From: Macrostomum hystrix
Lineage: Eukaryota; Platyhelminthes; Macrostomidae
Reading direction: 5' to 3'
DNA length: 64,000 nucleotides
Assembly: GCA_950097015.1 (NCBI GenBank)
Contig: CATNEN010000033.1
Coordinates: forward strand, 1,550,001 to 1,614,000
Of the stretch, positions 1 to 13,000 are shown piece by piece. Each line of letters begins with the position of its first letter. Positions within the stretch are counted from its first letter, which is position 1. A model generated the notes under the pieces. That model was not told the DNA's origin and did not search any database. It was given only the letters and a program-made list of their open reading frames with translations. The position numbers and the translations under genes are program-made.

Positions 1-225
1 TCCTAAGTCTGCACCTGATAACAGGACAAGCAGACAATGGAAGATTGACTGACAGCTGTCAGATGCGGGGAAATTCACTTTGCTCTGATTATTCCATCAG
101 CAGTTTCGCGTTCCGTATATTGCGATCTCCTTTGAAGCAGCGTGCAGCTAGTTGTCAGTCTCAAGTCTCAATCCCAAAATATCCCCAAAAAGGCTATGTA
201 AAATCCCGTTTCCCATCGGATCTCA

Positions 226-345
226 GGACATGGGAACCAGACTCACGTCACCTTGAGGACTTGGAATCAGACTCACGTCACCTTGAGGACTTGGAATCAG
301 ACTCACGTCACCTTGAGGACTTGGAATCAGACTAACATCCCCTTA
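226..345. repeat. 30-bp minisatellite, about 3 to 4 copies
   Basis: A 30-bp unit with the core TCACGTCACCTTGAGGACTT recurs three times between 241 and 330, with a diverged copy on each side. It grades into the 27-bp array that follows and shares the CCTTGAG core with it, so the two probably have one origin. The 225 bases before it show nothing recognisable. Confidence 0.9.
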
Positions 346-361
346 AGGGACATAGGATCGA

Positions 362-770
362 CTCCCATCCCCTTGAGAATATGGGATCAGACACATCCCT
401 TGAGAATATGGGATCAGACACATCCCTTGAGAATATGGGATCAGACACATCCCTCGAGGATATGGGATCAGACACATCCCTTGAGAATATGGGATCAGAC
501 ACATCCCTTGAGAATATGGGATCAGACACATCCCTTGAGAATATGGGATCAGACACATCCCTTGAGAATATGGGATCAGACACATCCCTTGAGAATATGG
601 GATCAGACACATCCCTTGAGAATATGGGATCAGACACATCCCTTGAGAATATGGGATCAGACACATCCCTTGAGAATACGGGATCAGACACATCCCTTGA
701 GAATATGGGATCAGACACATCCCTCGAGGATATGGGATCAGACACATCCCTTGAGAATATGAGACCACGT
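362..770. repeat. 27-bp minisatellite, about 15 copies
   Basis: The unit contains ACATCCCTTGAGAATATGGG and repeats almost without change; a few copies read CTCGAGGAT or AATACGG. The period is a multiple of three and stop-free in several frames, so long reading frames cross it on both strands. I regard these as by-products of the period. Confidence 0.93.
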
Positions 771-1228
771 TGCGATCCTTTTCATGTCCAATGATTCGAA
801 CACGCAAAGACTATCAAAGTATGCTAAGCTGCGTGAGGTCACGCTATCGACTTGAAGATGCCCAAATTCATTGGCCCTAATATCAGACATTGTGGGGCAG
901 CCTTAGACTGCTCCGGCACAGCGGCCGCCAGGACATTAATTCAATTTCCATTTGGTGTTCCTCATTATTTGTCTTAAAAATGTGCCTCCAGTCCTGCTGC
1001 CCCACTCGATATGCGGCAGGGATCGCAGATGCTGCCTTGACGGGTCGCCAAGGTGAAATGCAATTTTGCCCAGCCAATTTCCCATTCTCAGCCACGAGGC
1101 TAGGAGGAATGGAACTCGGCTTCCTGTCCGACTGTTGGGATGGAAAGGATAGCAAAGAATCAGTACTGTATATTATTAGAATCATAAGTTGTAGTTTTTG
1201 AAAAGACTCACTCAGCGAAGGAGGACCT
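771..1228. other. Unique sequence, nothing recognised
   Basis: Between two minisatellite blocks. Reading frames of about 100 to 150 codons exist on both strands, but they show no family motif and no splice-site framework. Confidence 0.5.
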
Positions 1229-1320
1229 GCAGCTAGAATCGCAGAAGGAATCGCAGGAGGAATCGCAGGAGGAATCGCAGGAAGATTCCCAGCGAGAATC
1301 GTAGCAGGAGGATACGCAAC
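1229..1320. repeat. Short array of GGAATCGCAGGA units, inverted relative to the next array
   Basis: Five to six copies of a 12-bp unit GGAATCGCAGGA. The reverse complement, TCCTGCGATTCC, is the building block of the arrays at 1385-1612 and 2150-3045, so this is the same repeat family in opposite orientation. Confidence 0.8.
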
Positions 1321-1384
1321 TAAAATCAAATCGCTACCAAGATCGTTGAATCTTATCCATAGATCGCTGCTCTGATAGCTGTGT

Positions 1385-1612
1385 CTCCTGCGATTCTATC
1401 TGTGCCTCCTGCGATTCTAGCTGTGTGTCCTACGATTATATTTGTGTCTCCTGCGATTCTATCTGTCTCCTGCGATTCTATCTGTGTCTCCTGCGATTCT
1501 ATTTGTGTCTCCTGCGATTCTATTTGTGTCTCCTGCGATTCTATTTGTGTCTCCTGCGATTCTTTCTGTGTCTCCTGCGATTCTATTGTGTCTCCTGCGA
1601 TTCTAGCTGTGA
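1385..1612. repeat. 21-bp minisatellite, about 11 copies
   Basis: The unit core is CTCCTGCGATTCTATTTGTG. It shares CTCCTGCGATTC with the neighbouring arrays and could pair with the inverted copies at 1229-1320. Confidence 0.9.
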
Positions 1613-2149
1613 ATCCGTCATATGATTTTAACCGAGTTGTTCCAGATCCCACAACAAGCCCAACCTGTGACATTTTGTTGACAACCTGGCAGGCAGCAAT
1701 TGTCATTGTACGGGGGATTCGCGCTGGGGTCAGCGACATTTTACTAGTTAAGCATTTGGCGCGAGAATTCTCTGATTGCCCTATAAGAAGTGGAGCAGCC
1801 AGAGAGTGGGTGAGATGCGGGCCGAATCTGGCCAGTCCCATGGCTGGCCTGAATTTGCATGCAGTTTCTCCTATGCTGTTGCCTACTGCTGGCTGGTCTA
1901 CTGGCTGGCTGGTCGAATCTCGCTTGGCTGCAGCACTTGAATCCGGGACTGGCGCATCCACTGCACTGTCAGCGGCCTGTCTGTCATCGCCTACCATAAT
2001 AATTACTCTGGTCTGCGCTTGGATATGATAAGGCGCGTGTGATGTGCACTTTCTTTCCGGACTGGACTGAAGTTAGTTTCAGGGGCGACAGTGTTTCTGT
2101 GTTAATAATATTTTTGACTTTCACTTGTTTGCTTTGCAGAATTCGGCTT
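1613..2149. other. Unique sequence, nothing recognised
   Basis: No domain, RNA or mobile-element signature seen. A forward frame entering from the preceding array continues to 2028, but its composition is unremarkable. Confidence 0.45.
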
Positions 2150-3045
2150 GCTTCTCCTGTGATTCCAGCTGCGATTCCACCGATGATTCCAGCTGCGGCT
2201 TCTCCCACGATTCCTCTCTGCGATTCCTGCTGCGATTCCTCCTTGGATTCTAACTGCGGCCTCCACTTTGATTATGCGATACTAGCTGCGATTCCTCCTG
2301 CGATTCCTGCTGCGATTCCTCATCCGATTTTAGCTGCGGCTTCTCCCGCGATTCCCCTCTGCGATTCCTGCTGCGATTCCTCCTTGGATTCTAACTGCGG
2401 CCTCCACTTTGATTATGCGATACTAGCTGCGATTCCTCCTGCGATTCCTGCTGCGATTCCTCATCCGATTCTAGCTGCGGCTTCTCCCGCGATTCCTCTC
2501 TGCGATTCCTGCTGCGATTCCTCCTTGGATTCTAACTGCGGCCTCCACTTTGATTATGCGATACTAGCTGCGATTCCTGCTGCGATTCCTGCTGCGATTC
2601 CTCCGACGATTCCAGCTGCGGCTTCTCCCGCGATTCCTCTCTGCGATTCCTGCTGCGATTCCTCCTTGGATTCTAACTGCGGCCTCCACTTTCATTATGC
2701 GATACTAGCTGCGATTCCTGCTGCGATTCCTGCTGCGATTCCTCCGACTATTCCAGCTGCGGCTTCTCCCGCGATTCCTCTCTGCGATTCCTGCTGCGAT
2801 TCCTCCTTGGATTCTAACTGCGGCCTCCAATTTGATTATGCGGTACTAGCTGCGATTCCTGCTGCGATTCCTGCTGCGATTCCTCCTGCGATTTTAGCTG
2901 CGGCTGCTCCTGCGATTTTAGCTGCGGCTTTTCCCGCGATTCCTCTCTGCGATTCTAACTGCGGCCTCTACTTTGATTATGCGATACTAGCTGCGATTCC
3001 TCCTGTGATTCCAGCTGCGGCTGCTCCTGCGATTCTATCTATGGC
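2150..3045. repeat. Higher-order minisatellite: 12-bp GCTGCGATTCCT units in 141-bp blocks
   Basis: The basic unit GCTGCGATTCCT is organised into blocks marked by TCCTTGGATTCTAACTGCGG. The marker CCTTGG falls at 2241, 2382, 2523, 2664 and 2805, a constant spacing of 141 bp. One forward frame stays open from an ATG at 2042 to 3193 and would encode 47-residue repeats rich in Ala, Ile, Pro and Cys (LCDSCCDSSLDSNCG recurs). With 141 divisible by three this can arise passively, and I see no introns, signal or homology to support a protein. Confidence 0.92.
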
Positions 3046-4096
3046 CAGTCCAGTTTTCTCCCTGCTTTTCCTCGCTCGTCTCTACCAGCAGTCTGACTGT
3101 CGGTTAATTTATAGGCATCGTGTACCACTACAGTATCCTGGCACAAGACAGTTCTGTCTTGCCCATAGAAATGACTTTGGCTGCTCACACTAATGACTGA
3201 AAACCGCATAACATGGTACATGTAATACAAAATCATATGCACAATCTCCTTCAGTTCCCCTCGTAAAAAGGATGTTTAGGAATCAATGCCGTTCATTAAT
3301 TATTAAGTTGGCTGATAGCACGAGGTGGCGCATGCAGCCGCGGATAGAATTTCAATCAATAGCAAAGAATTCGGCATGGAAAATGCTGACAGATAAAAAT
3401 TCATTTGCACAGATGCATGGCTGGCTCTGCGTACTGCTTCTGCAGTGTGATCAAAGTACACCAGTGCGAATGAGGAGCCAGTCACTCAGCTCCGCAGAGC
3501 AGATGGAATAATTTTTCTAGCGAAATTGAATGCCGCACCGCCCAAGCTCCGTAGAAGTGGAGCACGCGAATGAGCACAGGAATGAGCACAGGAATGAATT
3601 GATTCGGCGGCCTGCGGACAGGACAGGAAAATCACTCAGAGCCGGCCAGCTGCGGCCTCATCGACCCGCTGTCGTCATCTTTGCTGGCAGAGAAATTTCC
3701 CATAGACCGATAGATTGGGCAGTGTCCAACGCAGTCTTCCTGACCAACATTCGCCTGTCTGCTGGCAGCTGAACGCATACGACAAACTGGAACTGGCTGA
3801 GTGGATCTCCCTATCAAGGGTGTTTAAGGCTGCACTGACCAATGGCAGGCGTTCGCTTGGCTACGACGGCCTCTGCTTAAACAAGGGGCGTGGGAAATTC
3901 GTAGACTGGGCGGCCTGGCCTGCTTCTTCCGATAGAGAGCGCCGGCGTTGACCTTGAAAACTGCTCACATTAGAAACAAGCCAAGCATCTGGACTTGAAC
4001 AAATTCGATGTCGCAGACAAAGTAGCTTCAAACGGAAGCCTCGAAGCAGAAACTGTGAATCCATTCCGCTCATCGACCAAAGCCAGACAACATAAA
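3046..4096. other. Region upstream of the DEG/ENaC gene
   Basis: No arrays and no convincing gene. The frame of the channel's first exon is open from 3974 (after a TAG at 3971-3973) but has no ATG before 4097, so this part is 5' UTR or contains an unseen 5' exon. I could not identify a promoter. Confidence 0.4.
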
Positions 4097-7000
4097 ATGG
4101 ACGACTGCGAATTCAGAAAGATCGTCTGCAGCTCCGCCGGGCATTCCAGCCTGGAGGCGGCCCTCGCGCACGAGTCGACGGACATGAACGAGCAGCACCG
4201 GGCCACTTATAGCAGCCGCTACAGGCGCCGGATGCTGTACGCCAATGTGCACACCTTCGCGCACAAGACATCGGCTCACGGTCTGGGCCGATTCTTCTCT
4301 CAGCAGATTCCCTGGCTGCGGACGCTGTGGTGCATGGTGGTGCTTGGAGCCCTGACTGGCCTCACAATGCACACTTACAAGCAGATCAGCCTGTTTCGAG
4401 ACTACCCCGTGTCCAGCACAACCCGCCTGCTCACCAACCGCTTCGCATTTCCAGACGTGACCTTCTGCGACCCGCTGATGAAGAAATTCTTCACCATGCC
4501 GTCGCAGCTGCTGTACAGCGGCAACATCGCCATTCGGAACTACTTCGCCCTGAACATGATACTCGGCTACAGCTTCGCCGTGGATGGCGAGAAGCCGGAG
4601 GACAGCCGTGTCAGGGCCATGAAGCTGGCCTACTCAGGCTTTGAGCACGCTGTGCACACCTGGCCAATCTTCAACATGACCAACGTGAGCGCCCGCATCC
4701 TGGACATGCTGGTGTACTGCCAGTACAACCAGGAGCCTTGCTCAGAGAAAAACTTCACCGTCTTCTACCATAGAGACTACGGCAACTGCTTCTCATTCAA
4801 GGCCAGCAACAGATTCATGAAGTCCAGCGGTGTAGAGAAGGGCCTGGTGCTGGTGCTGTACAGTCCGAGTGTGGACATCATCCAGAACAACGACTTCTAC
4901 AGTGACACTGTGACCACCGGCTTGGAGACAGGGGGACTCCGCGTTGTTGTACACCAGGAGGTGAGCAATGGGGCGCCCGGGCTCTGACTTGGGGCTGCTC
5001 AGATGCTGGGACTCCCCACAACAGCCCCCTCCACACCCGAGTCGAAGCAGTTAAAGTCAATCATCGAGGAGGCGTTGATTATCAGACCAGCAATTCTCGG
5101 AGCAGGGCTCGCCAATTTGCATCTTTTAGCCCTGCAGTAGTGACCTGGCTCTGAAGCTAGCGGGGCCAACTTAGCAGCGCCCGGGTCCCAAGCGAGACGT
5201 CATTTGGCTAGGCCGCACTCTGATAAGTGCGGCACGGCTTCGCCAACGGCATCGGTGATACGAGTAGAGCTGGCAAAGATCTCTCGCTGTGCTCAAATTG
5301 CCTCTGTAACTGCGGCTAAGATCGCGCAGTCTTCTTAGAAAAGCCTAATTAGATCTGACCTGCCCGGAAATAGAAAATGAAGTCTCTTCCGCTTCCTCGT
5401 TGCATTGCTGAGAGCCGGAAATGTCAGCGAATCAAAAATTAATTGAGAACCTTAGAGACAGATCCTCAAAATTTGGGGCATGTACTCTAATCTTGGTAGC
5501 TTGTCAAAATATTATTTTAAATTATGAAACGCCCAACTTGACTAGTTGTAATTTCTATTTATCTACACGATTCTACAGTATAGTTTGGAATTGCTTGAGT
5601 TCTTATGTGCGCCTAGAATCTGCCCTGCTTTGCTCCGAGCTCCGAGGTCTCCTCCACACTTTCCCCTGGGGCGTCGCGAGGCATTTATAAGAGGCCAAAT
5701 TGGCAAAGATAGACTGCTTCAAGTTCATTTACGCGGCTAATAGGCAAATCGTTGACCTCTGCGGGCCTTTTTTCACTGTCTCTCTTGCTCCTCCGCCGGC
5801 AGTGAAAAGTTTAGTGAATTGGGGAGAGGGGTGTGAGAGGCCAGCTCCCAGGTGGGGTTACTAATGCGGTCGGTGCCAGCGCAAACGGCCCGCCTTGAGT
5901 CACATTTCTGAGCTGTCCTTTTAGATTGAAGCCGAGGAAGGTAGAACTTTTATTGGCTGCTCAGCTGACATCACTAGTAAAAGGACCTGCATGCTCCTGA
6001 TCTTAAGGATTTCGCATTTAAAAGTGCAACCGGGTTGCATCAGTTGGAGCTGAAGAATTCTGCGATCCTTCCACTTGCTGCATTGTTGCACAACAAAAAA
6101 GTGCATTAAAATAATGCGACTGGGGCAGGCGATTGCCTTCAGATGCTGCCTTGGAATACACATAAAATCCCACATCGAATGAATAGTGGAGTGGTGAAGT
6201 GGACACGTGCAATCAGATAAAGCCTGGCCATCGCACAGCTTCCAGGTAGGCCTGCTGTGCTTGAAGCAGCTTGTACTGTAAAGTCGATCTTCGTGACTAA
6301 CTCGCTCAGAATGCAACCCAAATGTTTTTCCCAGTTATGCTTTTAGCCGGCTCGCGTAAACATTTTACCTTTTAATCAAGCTTGATGCTTATTGATCTGT
6401 GCTCAATCAAGCTCGATGGTTATTGATCTGTGCTCAATCAAGCTCGATGGTTATTGATCTGTGCTCAATCAAGCTTGATGGTTATTGATCTGTGCTCAAT
6501 CAAGCTCGATGGTTATTGATCTGTGCTCAATCAAGCTTGATGGTTATTGATCTGTGTTCAATCAAGCTTGATGGTTATTGATCTGTGCTCAATCAAACTT
6601 GATGGTTATTGATCTGTGCTCAATCAAGCTTGATGGTTATTGATCTGTGCTCAATCAAGCTTGATGGTTATTGATCTGTGCTCAATCAAGCTTGATGGTT
6701 ATTGATCTGTGCTCAATCAAGCTTGATGGTTATTGATCTGTGCTCAATCAAACTTGATGGTTATTGATCTGTGCTCAATCAAGCTTGATGGTTATTGATC
6801 TGTGCTCAATCAAGCCTGATGGTTATTGATCTGTGCTCAATCAAGCTTGATGGTTATTGATCTGTGCTCAATCAAGCCTGATGGTTATTGATCTGTGCTC
6901 AATCAAGCCTGATGGTTATTGATCTGTGCTCAATCAAGCCTGATGGTTATTGATCTGTGCTCAATCAAGCTTGATGGTTATTGATCTGTGCTCAATCAAG

Positions 7001-10000
7001 CCTGATGGTTATTGATCTGTGCTCAATCAAGCTTGATGGTTATTGATCTGTGCTCAATCAAGCTTGATGTTTATTGATCTGTGCTCAATCAAGCTTGATG
7101 GTTATTGATCTGTGCGCAATCAAGATTGGTGATTATTTATCAGTGCTCAAAAAAGCTTGATGATTTGTCGATTCATGCTCAATCAAGCTTTTTTATTATT
7201 GATCAGTGCTCAATCAAGCTTCACGCTTCTTTTTTCAAGGTCCAAAACTGTGCCATAAGATTTCATTCTGTCTAATTCCCATGATCTGCTCTTCCCCTAA
7301 TTTCTCCCATTCTTTGCAATGTTTCTGTCTCGCCGCATATTTGCATAGTCCAGCCTGGAACTCCCAACTCCCCAGTAAATGCTGATCTCTGGCGCTCTCT
7401 TGTCAGAAGCGAGGCCAATTTGTGTCAAAAAAGTTCTGATTGACACATTCTCTTCCTCCAAGAAACAAAGCAGGCAGAGAGAAATGAGCAGGCACAGGGT
7501 GCTGCGGTCTGCGCATGAAGTCCTGTGGCAAGCCTTGCTATGGAATTTCACGGCCGACGTGCCGGAGAATCAGCGAGAATGCCTGAGCAAACGCAACCCG
7601 CTTTGCTGCACTTCGCTGCACCAGCCGCAGCTCCGCCCATTTCTAACTGTCCGCAGACAGATCCGAGAGGGAGGACCCGGCAGTGGGTGCAGCGATTTAT
7701 TTTCCGAAAAATATACCTTTTGCAATCTGGTTTGCCAGAACTGTAATCTATTTTGCCCGAAACGAATTTATTTGAGAACGAATCAACTAAAACTAACAGG
7801 GACTGACCTGACACACTGCACAATTGACTTCGAAGAGTTGCAAAAATCAATGACTAAGTTCATATAAATAGAGTCGTCTGTTGCTTGTCATTCAATCATA
7901 GTTGTTAATTAGCTGCGGACACCTCTGAATGCACGTTTGAGTATGATTCACCCACTGAATGCTGCCATGCTGTCATGCTGCCATGCTGTCATGCTGTCAT
8001 GCTGTCATGCTGTCATGCTGTCATGCTGTCATGCTGTCATGCTGTCATGCTGTCATGCTGTCATGCTGTCATGCTGTCATGCTGTCATGCTGTCATGCTG
8101 TCATGCTGTCATGCTGTCATGCTGCGAGATTCTGTTCTATCGTGGCATTCGCTGCCAGTGCCAAATTTCTGTCAGGATCTTCTCGTTGGATGGCAGTCTT
8201 TTGAATTCTCACCTCAGTGCTGATCCTGCCCTCTCGACTGGGTTGATGAATGGTGAATATGGCGGCAGAAAGCGAAAGTCATGACCGTTCGACATCACAG
8301 GAACATTGAGATGGGCCCTTGCTCCGTCAAACAGAACGACGAAATCTCCCTCGACTAGTCGATCGATCTCTGACAAAAATCCGGCGAAGTGCTCGTTGCG
8401 AAATCCGCCTTTGTTCAGAGCAAAGTGCACAAGACGCAAGCTCCTGGGAAATCGCCAGGATTTGTCTATGGTTCAAACCATGGCAATGAATGGGCAGGCT
8501 GAGCCAAGATATAGAAATATGTAAGTAAATTCTCTCCGTGGACAAAATTGATTGCAGTTTTGGCAAACTACGCTCGCAGATTGCAAAATGGCAGATTAGA
8601 CTGGGCTGAGACAACCCAGTCTGAGAAGCTTGCAACTTGCTGACGGGAAAACTTTTTGTAGTTGGACAAGCTGAGAGGCGCGGCAGCTGATTGTATCTTT
8701 AATTTGATGCGCACTGCAGTGGATTTGCATGATTCATGCTCTGGATTCTCATTTGTCCCGTTGTTATCGTTCCTGGCATTCAAACACAAGCATTAGCTTC
8801 AGTTTATTGCGCATATAAATCAGGATTTGCTCCAACAGACATTTCCACCGGCTGCATCTATCTAGCTCTCATGCTGTCGCAACTCTTGCATTTCAGTGGC
8901 TGAATGATGCAGTCTGGCGGCAAGTCGTGAAACTTCCGGATTAATTAATACCAAATTTCAGTTACTATGCGGCACCAAGTCATCTTCTGTTTCACTCCTA
9001 TCAGACCTGTTGGGACACATATTATTACCTGTTAGATCTCTGTTAGACACAGATTCAAACCTGTTAGACACCGATTCAAACCTGTTAGACACAGATTCAA
9101 ACCTGTTAGACGCATATTCAAACCTGTTAGACACAGATTCAAACCTGTTAGACACCGATTCAAACCTGTTAGACACAGATTCAAACCTGTTAGACGCAGA
9201 TTCAAACCTGTTAGACACAGATTCAAACCTGTTAGACACAGATTCAAACCTGTTAGACACAGATGCTTAAACAGTAAAAATAACAAGCTATTTAATCTTA
9301 TTGCGAAGATTAAGATTATTTTCGCCTATGTTTGCTAGCCTAAAAGTAATTTAGACGAAATTAGCCCTTCTAAATAAATGACTATTTCGAAAAACCAGTT
9401 CGTACTTGTTTATATCTACAGTAACTAAGCAGGACGACACAAAAGGGCCCAAATTGAGTTAACACCAATCAAATAAATTTCACTGGGAACTTTTGACATT
9501 CACCTATAAAGATATACAAAGCTAAATTGAACAGATCGGCGTAATTGCACTGCGGTTGCATATCAGTGATGGATCGTATTGGCCAGTGCTGAACACCAGC
9601 TATTTAAACTAATTGGGACAGAGGCTGCACACGCACTCGCTCTGAATTCTCCGGGTCAAACGCAAGGTTGATTTATTTGATGGGGTTTAGGCCGCCACCA
9701 GCTGCCAACCCGTCAGAGGGCTAGGGTTAGGTTTAGGGTTAGGGTTAGGGTTAGGGTTAGGGTTCGGGTCCCTGAATCCCGTTAGGCAGAAATTGAAACC
9801 TCAACTGGCGCTGGCTCCTCGGGCTAGATTTTTCTTAAGCATGGGAACGAATTGCTAATCTTCTTTTGGGGTGGAGAAGGACACAATGCCAAGATTTAAT
9901 GCTTTGAAATTGCTTCTAAAATGCCATCCGTTGCTTTACGAGTTTTGTCTATCGAGATGCGAGTTTTATCGCTTTTTGGTTTCAGATTAGTTTTTCTCTT

Positions 10001-13000
10001 TCGTTGCTGCTTTTACAGAGGGGAGTGGGGTTGAAGGCCAGCTTCGTGACAGATTTAGTTTTTCTCCGAATTCGGTTCCACACAGATTCAAGAATTTCAG
10101 TTTCTGTGGTAAGCATATGAAGTTCGGAAAAGTTTCACTTGCTGATTCTGACTTACCTGTGTACGACTGATTGTTCATTTTTGCACCCCTTCTTCTGAAA
10201 GAATGTGGCAAATTGTACCTGAGTCTTGATGTACTTTGAGCATCAATGCAATGAGTCATAATGTACTTCAACAGTCACTGCACTAAATCATGAAGTGCTT
10301 CAAAAGTCACTGCGGTGAGTCATGATAAAAACTGAGATTCATCATACGATTCGAAAACCTGACCTCCGCAGGACACGATCCCCTATCCCAGCGAGTACGG
10401 CATCAACTCGCCCAGCGGCATGCAGACGGTGCTGGCGCTCAACCAGGTGCAAACCAGCCTGGCCAACACTCCGACTAAGCGCTGCGAGCCCAGGGATAAG
10501 TTCAGCGCCTTCGACCACCTGCTCAAGTGAGCTGGGGTCCCGTAGCTTGAATCCAGTAGTTGGAATCCCGTATTTAACATCCCATAGTTGGAATCCCGTA
10601 TTTAACATCCCATAGTTGGAATCCCATATTTGGAATCCCATAGTTGGAATCCCATAGTTAGAATCCCGTAGTTGGAATCTCATAGTTGGAATCCCGTAGT
10701 TAGAATCCCATAGTTGGAATCCCGTAATTAGAATCCCGTAGTTAGAATCCCGTAGTTAGAATCCCGTAGTTTGAATCCCATAGTTGGAATCCCGTAGTTA
10801 GAATCCCGTAGTTAGAATCCCGTAGTTAGAATCCCATAGTTGGAATCCCGTAGTTAGAATCCCGTAGTTTGAATCCCATAGTTGGAATCCCGTAGTTAGA
10901 ATCCCGTAGTTTGAATCCCATAGTTGGAATCCCGTAGTTGGAATCCCATAGTTGGAATCCCGTAGTTGGAATCCCGTACTCGGTGTTCTGAGCTCGAAGA
11001 CCCGTATTAAGAGACCCCGTAATGGGAGTCCCGTAGTTGAAGTTCCCGCGGAGTTTTTCATTGTCGTTACGTCCTTAATCTTATTTTAACAAGCAGGTGT
11101 GGTTAGATCCATGGCCCAAATATGCAGAGGCCTATTAAACTCAAGTTTATTGCGAAATTGTCGGAGACAATTATATTAAGTGTGGCAGCTTAGCGCCATT
11201 GATTTCAGCTAACTTTTAAAGAAGATATAACACGTAATTGTTGGATGAGCATAGCTTTTGCGGTTATATCATTTCTGAGCTGAGTTCAGAGTTTAGAGCC
11301 GTATCAAGGCCATAGACACCGAAGATTAAAACAATCGTTGCCTAGCACTGGTACGCTAATTCTTTCCATTGGCTAGAACTTAAGCGGTTATAGCCATAGA
11401 CAAAAGCACAAGGCAGAAATAATCTGGCACGCCAAGCTAGAAATTAATCAGTTAAGAAGAGTCCATAGTCTATGGTAGAAGGCAAAGCCAGAAGCCGTTG
11501 TCTTGCATATAACCTACAAACAATGATGGTTAATTTTGTTTGCCGTGCCAAGGGATTGTAAACCAGAAAAAACTGATAAACACAATGTATACTGTACGGC
11601 CTAAGGATAAGGAATTAAGAGATGCAGCAGAAAATGCGACAAGCATTCGCACTCCGTCGGGTACGGGATCGGCACTCAGTGATAGCGGGGGAAGTGCGCC
11701 TCCCCCCTCGGCCTAATTAGAAGCGCCTGAACAAGCAGGGCGGATGCGGGCCGCAAATACACAGATAGAGAGAGATAGAGAGAGGAAAAGCAGAAGACTG
11801 ATTTGGACCCGATGAGCCGCCAACGCTGTGAAAACAGCAGGCGGGCTGTGCCAGCTTGACACAACACTCTCGTGTTTGCGAGCAGAGCGGGTATCCGAGA
11901 GCTTTAGCAAGAAATCCATAGCCGACAAAGCGAGTATTATCATTCGGTTTTCGATTCTCTGACGCACTATACTGCTACCGGCTAGTCCTCAAGGCCTGTG
12001 GAGAATTGGTGAAAAATTTTTCAGCCAACGCATAAAATGGTCTGCGCAAGTTGGTTTAGTGCATAGTTTATTACTTTTATTGCGCAAGTTGGTTTAGTGT
12101 AGAGTTTATTACTTTTCTTGTGTATTAAACTAGTTTTTCCAAGTCTGGTTACTGGACTGGGGATTCGAGCTCGCTACTCTCCGCATTATCGACTCTGGAA
12201 TTCATCGGGAATTAGGCCTTAGTTTGATCTGATTGGCGATAACTAAATCACTTTGTCCAAGTCCCACGAGTCACTGCTTCTGATCTTGGCCCAATTAGGA
12301 TAATCTTTTCTGCTCATAAGAGACATCGTGGAGAAAAATAAGTTAAAAACTCGATCAACACAGAAGCAGTACCGACTCACAGTCTTCTCAAGCTGTCGCG
12401 GAGAAGGCCGGCCAGCTTTTTCGGTCGATTTATTATTCATTAGCTCTGGGCTATGGGGAGTCTCGGGAACGTTCTTGCCTTTACTTGTCCAATGGCGCCA
12501 ATGCCTTGCCCACAGGTGATTCTTGGAATGCGAGGGTAGCACTGGGTCTCCTTCGCTCTTGAAGGTTGTGCCAGCACTGTAGCACAGTAGCACACATATT
12601 TTATGCCACGTTACGATAAGCACAAATAGTATCGATTCGGTGTACTAGTACGGTAATTCATGATTTGTTCACAGTTCGAAATGTCCGAAATGTAAATATA
12701 GCCAAATGTGGTGGTATAAATATATAGTTTATTTCTATCGTCTATGGGCAAAACTGGCTGTTACTTGGATGTGAAACGCGTCCTCAGCCGTGCCTGGGAC
12801 ATAGACAACGAAATCTGGGGGGGGGTTACTTATAATTCCGTTTATTTTTGTCTATGGTCTGAATTCAAATCAGAGGACTCACTTCTTGGCTGAGGTGAAG
12901 CCGAGAAATAAATAATCAGTACGTAATAACTAATGCTCCGGTCTGTCTACGGAAAATATTCTGAAATAATAAATATGTAACGATATTTTAGATTAACGGT

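Noticed and set aside
3995-4096. Upstream extension of the DEG/ENaC protein from a TTG codon
   Set aside because: No ATG in the open frame before 4097; nuclear animal genes rarely start at TTG, and ATG 4097 has good context. An unseen 5' exon remains possible.
6378-7215. CRISPR-like appearance of a 31-bp regularly repeated unit
   Set aside because: There are no unique spacers; units abut directly. Animal DNA, no cas genes.
7379-7867. 162-codon forward frame in DEG/ENaC intron 1
   Set aside because: No domain, no splice framework and unremarkable codon use; it lies between arrays.
12243-12623. 126-codon minus-strand frame in DEG/ENaC intron 2
   Set aside because: No recognisable motif or gene context.
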